Shown here one piece after another: positions 36,101 through 48,190 of a DNA stretch of 64,000 nt. A model generated the notes under the pieces. It saw only the letters and a program-made list of their open reading frames with translations, ran no database searches and was not told the origin of the DNA. Both the position numbers and the translations under genes were made by a program. Source of the DNA: Triangularia verruculosa (lineage: Eukaryota > Ascomycota > Sordariomycetes > Sordariales > Podosporaceae); the NCBI GenBank assembly GCA_033296885.1, contig MU863903.1, positions 234,752-298,751 of the forward strand, read 5' to 3'. The first letter of the stretch is position 1. Every line of letters starts with the position of its first letter.

Positions 36101-37480
36101 ACATCATCTTTTGTTGTGAGCGGGGTAACCCAGGCGCGGCCCACGGGCAGTTCCTGGACGAGCGAGGAGTTGCAAAATGCCATGGTTGTCCAAAGTCGTA
36201 CGGTGTTTTTCTTCTTTCTTCCTCTTCCCTTGGCCGTCACAGTCGCATTGAGCAGTTCACGTCGGTGGAGTCGACTTCGAGTCAAGTCGAGTGAGTCTGC
36301 CCATCAGGCGACTGCTGGGTCTCGCTGCAGGATGGCAGGAAAAGGCAAGGTTTGGCGGTCGGTGCATCAGGCGAATCAGGAGCAGCGGTAAGCGAAAGCG
36401 GTCCACAGGTGAAGAGTGGGTGACGGGGCGGGCTGGCATCCGGTGCCATCTGGTGCCAGACCGGAGAGAGGTCCTGAAAAGCAACTTCTCCAATCCCCGC
36501 GATAATTCTTGACGCCAACCTGCAGCGTGAGGCTTGATTGCTTTGCCGCAACTGTAAACTCCACTGTTGTTAGCTTTTAGCTTACGGCTTCTAGAGAATT
36601 CGCAAATCCCATGGAATGGGAACCGGGGATTAGTCCTTGGTGTGGGGTCGGCTCGCAGCTTCCAAATCCATCCTGAAAGCTGATTTCAACGCCAACAGGC
36701 TCGCACAAAGACGCAGTGAGATTCTCGGTTACACAGGCATGTATGTCGTCAAGACGCAGGAGATGTCTTTGGCTGTCCAGTCATAGTGGTTCCTCCACAC
36801 CAGCTTGCATCCCCTCGCCGATTGCGGGACCTCTCATGAAGTGTCAACAAATGGAACTGGGCTTTAGGGTTTTGGTGTCGATCCGGCAGCAACCGGTGAC
36901 CACTGGGCTTGAGGCTGAGGCGCCGGCATAGACCGATGTTCGGCACCGAATCAACATCAACGGTTGGCATTCTCTTCACGGCGTGTCGCCTGACGGAGTC
37001 TCGTAATTCTCGACTTGCTTTTGGTGTTTCCCTGGAAATTGGATGAGATGCGGGTTACATCCAACAGGAGATACTGCCACGCCGCGATTGTGCTTTGTGC
37101 TCTGGTGGACGCGCCAGGAACTCCGAGTCGCCTCGGAAATCATGGAAAGTGTACCTCTTGCCAGTAAAGGTAGTCTATCAACTGGACGAAGGCATGGAGA
37201 AACTGAAGCTGGGATAGACATATCCCCACACTTGAAGTGGCAGCGCAGGGACCATATCCGACATATGGCCCGTGCGACTCCGTTCATTCCAGCCATGTCC
37301 CGCCATACGGCCCGGCGGTACAACACAGATCCTTTCTGGTTCCCTACATGCCCCTTTTTCGCAATCTTACTCACCAATCCATCACAATTCGATATGGAAT
37401 CCGTGGTGGTACAAGCCCGCAGACCCCTTTCGACAAGTTGAGATGGCATCGAACTGATCAGACAGATCGCAGCCAGCCGC
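30143..37480. other. 7.3 kb region without a supportable gene, upstream of the homeodomain gene
   Basis: No frame gives a recognised domain. Open frames are short, overlap on both strands and mostly start at non-ATG codons. A 222-base coding-like patch at 33920-34144 is noted in findings. C runs occur at about 32034-32048 and 33265-33273. The stretch may contain non-coding RNA or extended regulatory sequence of the downstream regulator, but nothing in the sequence proves it. Confidence 0.5.
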
Positions 37481-39159
37481 AGCCATCGCACCCCGATTGG
37501 TGGTCCCCCGCCACGCCTGCGTCGACTCGTCACGCGAATGTCTCTCCCTTGTCCCTGGCACTGGTCTGGCTCCCGAGGCACATCCTCTCTCCCTCACCAT
37601 TCCTTCCAGCTCCATCCCCTCTCCGCCTCGACGCTCGGCTTCGGGACCGCATCTTTAACCCCACACAGTGCACCCATCCTACAGCAGCAACTCTGCTCTA
37701 GTTCGCGCTCGACCCGCCCGGCATCCTTTCCACGAGGCTCCGGCTCCGCCAACGGCTTTCCTATTGCCCGGAGCCCCTTGGCCTCGTCACCTCATAGTTT
37801 TGCCGTCATCCCGTTGTCCAAAATGCTGCTGCTAGCCATGAGCTGGACATGTACCCAGCAGCCGCAAAATGTCCCGATGATGGCGACCAAAGCCACCAGG
37901 GGTCTGGAGCACAGGGTGCCACTGGCGCTGCCACCTGGTCTGCTTTGTTCAGGGATGCTGTGGCTCTGTGCGAGCTGGAGCTTGGTCCGTTCAGAATGCA
38001 AGGATGTTCAAGGGACAGCCAAGAGCGTCCAGGCGGGGAGCTCGGGACCAGCCCAGGGTGGGATTTCTCGTCCCAAGGCGTACCCAGAGGTCCATCCCAA
38101 CCGCTCCCAGTGCCCAGCGTCCGCTCGCGCTCTCCCTGCCTCTGCTTCTGCAGTCCCACGCCGCCTGCACCCGCCTGCAGTCTGTCCTGACAGCGCGCTG
38201 CCCTCCTCGCTGCAAGTGTCCCTGGCTTGCCCGCACCCTAATCAAAAGAATGCCCCGGGGAGCCGGTCACCCTAGCACACCCCAAGAGCTTTGGTGCAGC
38301 TCAGCAAAGGTCCACAGCTTGTCCGAGGTACCTATCAGAGCGCCCACGTTGGTCTTTCGTACCCAGCGGTACCTCGTGGAGAACTCGCCCCTGCTGTCCC
38401 CCCGGCAGCACCCTGGTTGAGGGTCTCGCTCCTCGTTCGCCCACACACCACCACACGATCCATGCCCCCATCACCACCATCCCCTTCCAAGCCCAGCCTG
38501 TGGCTCCAGCACCCGCCGCCTGCATGCCGAACCACACCACTCTCCTGCCGCTTCATGACCCGCGACACGTCCTGGCAGGAGCAGCCATGGGTTCTTGCAC
38601 GGGGAAGAGTCTGGGTGAGATGCACGGCACGCAGGAGAGCACAGGTCCGGGACAAATAACAATGCCCCTTCTCCACTGCTACTCCCCCTTCGTTCCCTCT
38701 CGCCTCGCCCTGTCTCGTCCTGTTGTGGTTGATGAGACTGTTCAGCAGCAGGTCCTCAGCAGGGAAGAGAAAAAGTGAGACGGGGAGAGCCCTGTACACG
38801 AGCTGTGTCTTGCCGTTCCGCTCCGGGTCTCGCCTCGCCCACCCCCTCCCACCCCCGTTCAGTTCATCGCTCAGTCTTAAACTGGTTAAGACCTCCTGGC
38901 CGGTACCCACCCCATCCACGCTCCTGACCCCTGGTAGGATCCTGATCGGGCCCACACGTTCTTTGACATTTCCCCCATCCATATCACTCAAGAGTCCGCC
39001 TCACCTCAGTCACTCTTTTGTGTCCACCATCTCTGAGCCCGAAAAGACGTTGCCTCGTCTTTTGGGTCTTCTCAAGACAGCATCATCTTCCCCACGACTC
39101 AGTCCCAGACGACACGGCTACGACCCTTCTCCCCGGACCGTTCGAATTAGCTGGACATC
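37481..39159 (+). promoter_or_regulatory. Pyrimidine-rich probable 5' leader and proximal promoter of the homeodomain gene
   Basis: The + strand turns strongly C/T-rich from about 37480 to the start codon, as fungal 5' UTRs do. It contains several ATGs, including one at 37849 (GAC before ATG) opening a 113-codon frame that ends at 38190, well before the main start. A transcript starting anywhere left of this would have long upstream reading frames. The transcription start is not known, and a promoter nearer 39000 is also possible. Confidence 0.4.
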
Positions 39160-41162
39160 ATGGACATGGACTACATGGATCCTTACCGCCGATATGCCAT
39201 CCAGATGCAGGGCTATCATGGCATCCAGCAACAAACACAACCTCAGGACCACCAATACCCATATTGGAGCCAGCATATGGTGGCCTACTACCAACAGCAC
39301 CAGCAAAGAGCAGTGGTGATGGGCCAGGGAAACATGCACATGTCGAAGCAGACAGAACCCAAGCCAAGATTGGCCAAGGACGAAGTGGAATTGCTGGAAC
39401 GCGAATTCAACAAGAACCCGAAGCCAAACAGCAGCACCAAGCGGGAGTTGGCCGAACAGATGGGCGTGGAGGTGCCCAGGATAAACGTTGGTCTGCCAGC
39501 AATACATGGGGAGGGTTTCATGCTAACGGGCTTTCGCAGAACTGGTTTCAAAACCGCCGGGCAAAGGAGAAGCAGATGCGAAAAACAGCCGAGTTCGAGG
39601 CCCAGCAGGCAAGGGAAAAGGAAGCTTCCGATGCGAAGGAGTCTGGTGATGAAGAGCAGGGCGCCGTTGCTGAGTTTTATGGGTTGAGCAACCAGCACCA
39701 GCCCCTTGGTATATCAACCGCCACCTTTGGAGGAAGCGATGATGGCACCGATAGTGAGAATGCCGCTTCTGGACCACAGCCTCTCGGCGAATCTGTTGAG
39801 GCTTCTTCCATGGTGACTCCTGGCGGTGACACTCCGGTAAGCCCAGCGAGCGATGGTTACGTTTCACTCAAGTATGAGCCGACAAAATCGCCTGTTCCTC
39901 ACCCACAGGAGATTCCAGAGCTTGACCAATCAACAGCAATTATGACCTCATTCAACACACCCCAACAGGAGTCCAGATTCCAACAGCCGACACCTTACAG
40001 CTTCAGACAGGTGAACGCAGACATTCTGGATGGCTTCTCGAGCACTAGCCTGGAGAGAATTCCAAGCCATGATCATATCGATATAGGCCAAACAGGCCAC
40101 TTCGGTTCGTTCACTGACCGAGATTACTTTGCGGCACACTCTATGCCGCGCTTCCCGTCTGAAATGATACCTGAGGGCATGGTCAGCAACACTGATGTCG
40201 AGCTTCTTCAGCGCCGAGCATCCGAAGAAAACCTGATGAAATGTGAAGCCTTGTCACCCACATCACTACCAGAATCGCCCTTGACAGCATCAGACTTGCG
40301 CTTCAAGTCCCCACCACCCCCGGCTGATATTGCTGGCCGCAGGAAACTACGACGCCCGGCACCTCTTGGCCCGTCATCCTTGAGAGGCGGCCCAGGACCA
40401 AAGACAGGAATTGAAGCGCCCCGGAGATCAGAAACGGCAAGCCCCATGAGAAGAATCTCCTCGGCGACAGGAGGCCTTGGCGGGCGTGTGCAAAAGTCGT
40501 TCATGGGACCAGGAGGCCCTCGATCACCTTTTGCGATGGATCGCAACAAGGAAGCGCTTCTCCAGAGCCTTCAGGGTGCGCAGTCTCCAGTTATGACGTC
40601 GCTCAACAGCGCAATGTCTCCCCTAAGCCCGGGAGGACCAAACGGTCAGAGGTTGCGTGAAGGTACTGTCGGGACCAATGCGTCTGACGAGGAGTCCGGC
40701 TTCACGTACGGCTCCCTTGGCGCTGTTGGCGGGCTTCCCATGTACAAGTCTGAACCTACCATGAAGACACCTCCAGGAACTCCGGGTCTCCAAATGGGCA
40801 TGCAAGACGCATACTACAGTGGTTCCATGGACCACGCCTGGAACTTTGCCCCACAGGACGAACCTCTTCCGACACCAAGCTTGTGCAGCCATGGAGGCTC
40901 CGAGCTTGAGTTCTCGATGGCGCCCCAGATGCCTGGGTATGTGGCCAGCCAGCCCGTCACGCCTTCATTCCCACCGGCCAACATGGGGCCAACATACAAT
41001 GGCTTCTTTGGACCTTCGCTCGCACAGGCCGAGTACCACTTTCCCGACTCTTACCCGCAAGAGTCGTCTGCCCGCTCCTCGCCTACCAACATGCCCCGAT
41101 CGAAGCAATTCCAATTCGCTCAAAACATCACACCCCAGGACTTTAGCGCCGACAAGTCTTGA
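39160..41162 (+). CDS. Homeodomain transcription factor
   Basis: Two exons (39160-39486, 39540-41162; 53-base intron) give 649 residues. A Tyr/Gln/His-rich N-terminus is followed by a homeodomain at about residues 66-121: PKPRLAKDEVELLEREF, then STKRELAEQMGVEVPRIN, then the recognition helix NWFQNRRAKEKQ. The intron (donor GTTGGT, CTAAC branch site) falls between the two Asn codons just before NWFQ, inside helix 3. The rest is Ser/Pro-rich and disordered, as in fungal regulators of conidiation (HTF1/HOX2, HbxA); which of these it matches cannot be decided by eye, so no symbol is given. Homeodomain proteins bind TAAT-type DNA sites in the nucleus. ATG 39160 has A at -3; the next in-frame ATG is two codons on. 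The unspliced + strand shows two competing frames across the exon junction, and only the spliced join makes a complete domain. Confidence 0.93.
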
Positions 41163-41526
41163 ACGAAGCATCGTTCCGGATCTTCTCTGGCCCCCCTTGG
41201 AGACGAATGTAAGCCACTGTACCAACACTTGAACCTTTTCTTATGTCTTCTTGCATGCAACAAAACCGTTTTTGGTAAATGGAGTTTTTTTCTTTTGTAT
41301 CTGGCCTAGGGAATCGGGAGGGGTCAATGTCGTTGTTGGTTCATCATCACACAACCATATAAACGCGGGATATGGCTCCGCTTCTTTCAAACGACGTTCA
41401 GCAACAATTATTTGACAACACACACACACACACATGCGCGGAAAAGTGGAACTCACTTAATGTAATGATATACGGATATGTGTTCTTTCTGGCTTTTTCT
41501 TTTTCTGTAATTTCTCTTTTGGGGTT

Positions 41527-41542
41527 GGGGGGGGGGGGGGGG
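41527..41542. repeat. Run of 16 G
   Basis: This is an uninterrupted G homopolymer on the + strand about 360 bases after the homeodomain stop codon. Its length may be uncertain in the assembly. Confidence 0.85.
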
Positions 41543-41774
41543 TTATGGTGAATGGGAAACCGGTTATTGGCTTTGGATACCCCTGCTGGGCAAGAGAGAG
41601 AGAGAGGGGGATTGAAAAAAAAACATCTTACCCCCTTGGGTTTTTAGAGGGTGCAGGCCTTTTCGCTGCTTTTTCATCCCTTGGCTCTCTCATACACTCT
41701 CTCTCTCTCTCTACCCCTGCGTTATCTGGCGTCAAATGATTTAATGCTGAGACTGGTCAGCATCTCGGCCGTGG

Positions 41775-41814
41775 TGGTTGTGGTTGTGTGGTTGTGGTTG
41801 TGTGGTTGTGGTTG
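41775..41814. repeat. 14-bp tandem repeat, about 2.9 copies
   Basis: The unit TGGTTGTGGTTGTG repeats exactly twice and then for twelve more bases. It is G/T-only on the + strand. Confidence 0.85.
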
Positions 41815-44061
41815 ACAGCATATTCGGGGGGGAGCATTGTGGATTGAGGTGTGACTGTGATGATGAAGGATGAAGGAAAAGAGGGGAGATGTTTGTTATA
41901 GGAATTGTCCCCAACGCAAACGAATTGGGCAGAAGAAGACATACGGGCGGGTGGAGGAAACCTGTTATATACACGATATATTTATATATATATTTGAAAC
42001 CCTTCTCTGGGTAAGCACCGGATGTTGAGGTTGAAGAAGAACAAAGGGATAACAGTTGGCTGTCTGTGGAGGTCAGCTGATATTGAACATTTTCTGTTGT
42101 CCCTCCCATCTTTGTTTGCAGCAGCAAGTGACATTTCGTTTTCTACCTGGGAAGGGGAGAGGGGGGGGAGTCCGTTCTAGAATTGATGTGTCAATAGTAC
42201 AATTACTTCCTTAGCTTTAAATCTATTTATGTTTTGTCTTTTTTTTTCTTTCTTCAATGTGCGGCCCGGCCCGTTTCGCGGGGGTAAAGGGGGGGGAGGG
42301 GGGGGCAATATAAGCAATATGATCTGCTCGGTAAAGGTAACCGAGTTGATAGTGGGATGGAGGGGAGAGGTGGTAAATTCAATGATCTGCAAGTAATGTA
42401 CGTACCTAGGAGGTAACGACATTTGCCAAGGTGGAAGATAGATTGATTTCTTGGGGCAGGAGGGGGAGGGGGAGGGAATGTTGTAACCAACTCGCTGGCT
42501 GGCTGGCTGGTGTGGTTGTGGGTTGTGGGAGTTTGGGAGGTTCCATTGTGGTTGTGATAGATAAGGGGGAAGGTTGTTGGGGATGGATGTATGTACATAG
42601 CCGCCGGGTAAAATGGTATTTACCACCGCGATATTTGTCTAGGCCATCATTTTTTTTTTCGCATCGTGATGGGCTGTTTTGGTTTTGAACGCTATTCTGG
42701 TTGAACCTTTTTGTGTTTTGGGGGTGACGATGGGCTCTTTTGCGCGAGGGGAGGATCACGACGACCCTTGTTGTAAGCTTAGCGGGTAATCACCATGCAA
42801 CGTTCGCCGAGTTAGGAAGGTCGAGAAATCTTTGGGACTTGGATCTAGATGCAATGATCAACTTACCTTATACTGTGTAAAGTTACCTCCATTTGGTGAG
42901 ATCGACCTTCCAAAGCCCGAGTGAGCCCATCTGACAAAACTCTCAATATTTTATGATGCCGGACTAGGTATACATGTAGCACGCCCAAACCGTCGGTTCC
43001 TCACCAACAGCAGAGATAGCCTACCTACCTACCTACACTGAGCGTGATTCTGGATCACTGAACTCACTACTGACTATAAACAAGTAGAACGCACACTTCG
43101 AGGCTGCCTCGCATTGCAATGTCACTAGGTGAACTGACATTTCCGTCCCGCTTGTTTCCGTCTTTACATAACCTCAACTCTATTTTTTGCCTCCTTAGAC
43201 CATCTAAAGGAACAAATTCTGTCACCTATAAACGTCTTCGGACACAAGGTTCGGCCGTCATGGCTCAATCGTAAACTGGGACCCTGCTCCGCTACTCAAA
43301 GAGACGCTTAACTTTTCTTTTTAAACCCCAAAGGGCTCAGAGTTCAAGTCCAGCTCATTTCTTCTTCTTTTTTTTTTTTTTTGCCTTCCTGGTCAAGGCT
43401 ACCTCATTGTAGGCACCTCATATAGTCTGGAAGGGCGAGCCCCAAGAGGGTCCGGTGGCTTGGGGCTAACTCACGCCAGCCTCAAAACTCCTTATGTGGA
43501 GGGTAGGTAGCTTCTCTCAGGGGCATATAACCTCACCCGTTGTGTAGAAAAGATCAAGTATGGGCTGTACAGTGTGTGAGAGGCATAGGCCTAGATTTGA
43601 AAGGGGTTGGCGATGGCGGGCTTAGTTTTCTCTATCGGAGTGGTATCACACATCACGAACGCAACGATAACACGGCATTCATATATACATTAGGGTCATC
43701 TTTGCCTCGAAGCTGTCTTCCTTATATTAACTATCAATTTGTCTCCTCATCGAGATCGACAGAACTATAATATATCCTCCTTGACCTCCCTCCCTTAATC
43801 CCTTCAGTCAAACCCCCAAACAAAAAAACGGAAAAGAACATAACAATGAGATGCGTCCCAAGGGGTATCGTTTCGTTTTTTGTTTGTGGATCCGCTCAAT
43901 GTGTGTACAGATTATCTTCCAGAGCGACATGTTTCGCTTCCATAGTAAGCAATGCTGAGTCAGGTTACATACCTCAACACCATACAAAAGAAATGACTGA
44001 GTTAAAAAGTTCCCACGGTTGATATTACCCATTCAAGTTTCTAACAAGAGAGAGGTTCAGC

Positions 44062-47000
44062 TCAATAAAACCCATCCGGTCCTGCACTCCCCCTCGTAGA
44101 AGCAGACGCAGTAGTCGGCGTGTTCTGCGTGCTGCTAGCATCGCTACTAGGCGTCGAGGGCTCCACGACACGGTTCCTAATCGTCATGATCCACTCATGC
44201 TGCAGCAGCTCAATCGCCGTCGCCCTCTTCTTCGAGTCCCTCACGAAGCACCTCTTCAGGAAATCAATGCCCTGAGAACTGAGCTGGTCTGACGTCGGCA
44301 GCTGCGGTGGGTTGCCTTGGGCAATGTTGTACATGATGGCCCACTCGTTGTCAAGATTGGCCCAAGGGCGCCGGCCGGTGGCCATCTCAAGGATGACACA
44401 GCCAAGGGACCAGATGTCGACGGCACCGAAATGGCCTGGGTTTTCGCCCTTGATCACCTCAGGGGACATGTACATGGGGGTGCCGGTCATGGACTTGTTA
44501 GGTTTGGTGCTGGCGAGGTCTTGCATCAGAGTTCGGCCCTGGCGGGCGATCAGCTTGGCGGCGCCGAAATCGACGTATTTGATGATGCCGTTGTGGTCGA
44601 GGAGGATGTCTGGTCTTTGTTAGTCATTGTCGGCGAGTTTAGGCAGTGGGAATAAACTTACTCTCTGGCTTGATATCGCGGTGGGCAATCCTCAGCTCAT
44701 GCAGATAAGCCAGGCCTTCAAGAAGCTGCAAAGCATACACCATGATAACCTGTTCGTCCTCTATACGTCCATGCTCCAGCAAGTTGGCCAGCGAACCACC
44801 AGAGCAAAACTCCATAAACATGTAGACACGATCGCGATGTACCTCAATGCCGTAGTACGACACAACATTGGGGTGGTCCACGGATTCCAAGACGCGCATT
44901 TCGTCCCTAATCGTATGAGCCACGTTGGGAATGAGCTTGGGGTCTTGTAGGCGAATCTCCTTCACGGCCATCAGCTGGCCTGTGTCGAGATTCATAGCAG
45001 CATAGACATTTCCAAATGCGCCACCGCCAACAAACTGCCCTTGCTGCCAGCGAATGGTAAAGTTGTTGGCTGTCGATGAAAGCCAGGCAAGTGAGCGATC
45101 AACCTCGTTGGACACCTCCAGAACTCGACCCATTGCTGACCGCTCGACCAAAATCTGCTTTCGCACATCGTCAACCTTGCCGAGCTCTTCGAGACGGCGT
45201 TCTGTCACACAGCTTGCAGCTGTTTCGTCGTCCATAATCTGGCCCTTGTTGAGCCGCTTCATTTGGCTGATCAGCGTCTCCATACGCTGTTTCTCAGCCT
45301 GGGCCGCAACGGTCGACCTGGCGCCCATGATGTCAAAGTGTGAAATCAACAAGGCCATGCATCCAGAAACCTTACTGCGTAACTTGGCATATTCATCGTC
45401 ACCCAGTGCCAGCATATGCCTGCCCCTTGTCATGACCATGACAAACTCGAGAGCCTGTACAGTCCAGCGAAACGTCTTGCGATCGGAGGGGATGCAATCA
45501 TCGCAGATGAAGCTGACCCAGTCGAGCGCCAGCTTTGTAAGCTTCATGTTATTCATCGTTCTTCGGTTGTTGTCCATGTATAACAAGGAACGCTGACCGA
45601 ACTCTGTGGCAAATATGAAGCAGGTTTGGATCAGTTCCTGACAGTTCAGACCCTTAGTCTGCCGCCGAATGGTCTCTACACTGTCCATGAAGGCATTCGA
45701 AAGCTTGAAAGCAACCTTACGAATCTCCATGAGGCGAAGATTCACCTTGTGGAGTGTTGATCTCTGCTCGACCACAATGTCGATGTGCATATCAATGGTT
45801 TCCAAGAAGGCTTTCCTTGCGTTCACCAACACATGCTGGGAACCGCCAGCAATAAGCCTCATGTGGCCTAGCTTGATATCGAGCGGCTCTTCCCGTACTG
45901 ACAAGCTGAGCTTTGATCCGAACCAGTTAGGTTGGTTTTCGGCCTTGATAATCAGAAGATAAGGCTCCGTAGGGTCCTCCGCGATTACATCGTAGGAAAA
46001 AGTGCCCATGAGGCGCTCTATCGCCTCTGGGCGGTTTGCCAATGAAGGTGAGGCGATGATGTGAACACCATGGTGTTCGGGGCTGCTTGTGTAAACCTGG
46101 AAATGATGCGTGTCCATCAGCCGATCATACAGATCATGGAGCTTTTCGGGGCCCCAGGCAATGGTGAAATCGCATGCATTTTCATAATTCTCGCTGAGCA
46201 TCCTCGAGAAGCGCTGCAGCATTCTCTGACGCACACGAACCGAGTCCAGAGTCTGCTTGTACCGCTTGGTCATCTCGTTCACGCTCTCTTTCGGTTTCCT
46301 TTGCAGCTCCTTCTCGAATGTCTGGTGTAGTCGGTTAAAGGCCTTGTAGGTCAATGAGCTGAACTGCTCAGCCGCCTCGATATCACCGCGCGTTAGGTGA
46401 CTTCCGATTTCATTTCCGAATTCCCACTCTTGGAATAGCAACTCTGCCTCTTTGAACGTGTTTTTGTTCCCGCTCAGCTTCCAGTTCAGCATTTTGAAGT
46501 AGTATTTGAGGGCATCCAGAATGACCCTGTCAAAGTCCTCGTCGATGCATGGCGGTAGATCCCACCAGGGTTCTGGAGCCGAAATCGTCATGTATTCAGA
46601 CCTGATTTTGATGGCCAGTTTCAAAATGATCTGGAATTGTGAGATCATTTGGTCTTGCATCAGAGGGTTCAGCTGCGCCGAGTCTTTCATCTTTTTGGCG
46701 TAAGCCAACCGCACCTTGATGATCTCCTCGATAAGCCGAGACGGGAAGCTGATCAGGGTGAGCAATTCCTCGATGTAAGGGGGGAGATGGCGTTTCTGGA
46801 ACCCCTGAGCGTTGTCAATCAAGGTGCCCTTCGCCTTGTAGATAACCTGCGATATCCCATCCAGCATGCTCCTCCTCTTGAGATTCTTGCCATCGGCACC
46901 ATTGTCTTCATGGAGCGACTTGAGCCCCTCTTCTTTCAGGAGGCGGTCCATGAAGGAGGTATCGTCGCCAAGGCTGTTCCCACCGCCTGACTTGCGGAAA

Positions 47001-48190
47001 TCAAGGGCTTCGTTGCCGACCCATTTTTTCAGAATCGACAGCTCGGTGTTGATCATTTCGTTGACGTTGTACCAGGAAATAATGGACTCGCATGTTTCTT
47101 TGTAAGCATCGTAGGTTCCGGGTTTGAGCGCCGCAACGAGCGCCGTGGTCGAGGGGTAAAGACTCTCGATCTTGTCGATTTTGGTGATGGCGTCGCGAAC
47201 CTGCCCAATTGGGGGTTTCCCGGCCTCGCTCTGTCCGGCGATGGAGAAGTTGATAACCTCGTTGACCAAGCGGTCCAAGCCTGCCTGAGCCTCCTCGGTC
47301 ATCCTCTTCTGGACCGGTAGGTGCCTGTCGCATATTTTTGCGCGGATGGCTAGCCATAGCTCAGCTTTGTGAGCGCTCCTTCCGGCCTCCTCGTCGGCCG
47401 AGCCGATAAGACGCTTCTTCTCCTGGCGAACGACATCGCCAGTCAGCACCGCCTCGAGCATGCCATGCCACTCTAATCGTTCCCGGTTCTGGGGGTCCCT
47501 TAGATCCTCCTCTGTGATCTGACTCTCTTCGCTGTTGACGAACATGATGTGTGCATCTTCGTAGCTATCAAACGGACCTTCGGAAGATGGTGTTTCGCCC
47601 TCGGAATCGGAATCGTACTGCTCACCGGAGGGGTAGCCATCAAAGTAGTCGCTGTTGCTGTAATCTTGCTGGCGCAACCTCCGAACGTATTCTCGCTCCT
47701 GGGCTCGAAATGTCGAGCTTCCCGCGATGGGTCGTGGTCGCGATCCATCTCGACCGTGGGTGGGAGTAGTTCCAATGTAAGATGATGGTATGGACTGCTG
47801 TGGCCTTCGCGCAGTGTATGGCTGGTAGGTATTCGAAGGTGTTCTGGCAGGCCCCGTGGGGCGCTGGGGTCGTGGAGTAGTGCCGTTGCTGTAAGATGCC
47901 GAATCGGCCGTGCCACGTTGGCGACTGGCCGCGCCGTTTGTGAGGCTCGTGGATGGATGGGGCGGTAAGATGCCGGAGTGACTCGCGGTATCGGCATAGC
48001 GACCCAGAGAGCCAAGTTCGTCATGCTGCTCCAGCGCATGGGGATCGGTCAATAAATGCAGATCCCCTGACGACACGGCAAGCTCCGAGTCAGATGACAC
48101 CGCTGTCGGACGGCCATTGAGCCTTTCTGGTTGTATAAACTGGTCGTCCTCGGTGAAGCGAACCGAACGGGGAGACGTTTCGCTCGCCAT
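44062..48190 (-). CDS. SSK2: MAP kinase kinase kinase of the HOG osmotic-stress pathway, SSK2/SskB/OS-4 type
   Basis: Two exons on the minus strand (48190-44662, 44609-44062; 52-base intron) give 1358 residues, the usual length for this family. The start is MASETSPRSVRF; upstream in-frame codons lack a convincing ATG. A disordered N-terminal 300 residues precedes a long alpha-helical regulatory region, then a C-terminal protein kinase domain from about 1048. Kinase motifs: GGGAFGNV loop, catalytic Lys1077 in AVKEI, HRDIKPEN (Asp1172), DFG at about 1190-1192, a TGTPMYMSPE activation segment and DIWSLGCVILEMATGRRPW. The intron splits the Asn codon of KPEN, so both exons are needed for activity. 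The family phosphorylates the Pbs2-type MAPKK that activates Hog1/OS-2, and is itself controlled by a two-component phosphorelay (Ssk1/RRG-1) in the cytoplasm. It is divergent from sld3. Neurospora name would be os-4. Confidence 0.95.

Larger units (their letters stand above)
41163..44061. other. Convergent intergenic region, G-rich, between the homeodomain and MAPKKK genes
   Basis: Both neighbours end here. The left part carries a (CA)n run at about 41418-41434, long G runs at 41527-41542 and 42280-42305, and a 14-bp tandem repeat at 41775-41814. At 43254-43382 there is a tRNA-like pair of A-box and B-box sequences followed by a T run (see findings). Minus-strand frames at 41741-42759 are low-complexity Pro/His/Thr translations of these repeats and are not credible genes. 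Confidence 0.55.

Noticed and set aside
37043..37441. 132-codon + strand frame with an ATG
   Set aside because: No recognisable domain, codon third positions unlike the confirmed genes, and overlapping open frames on both strands.
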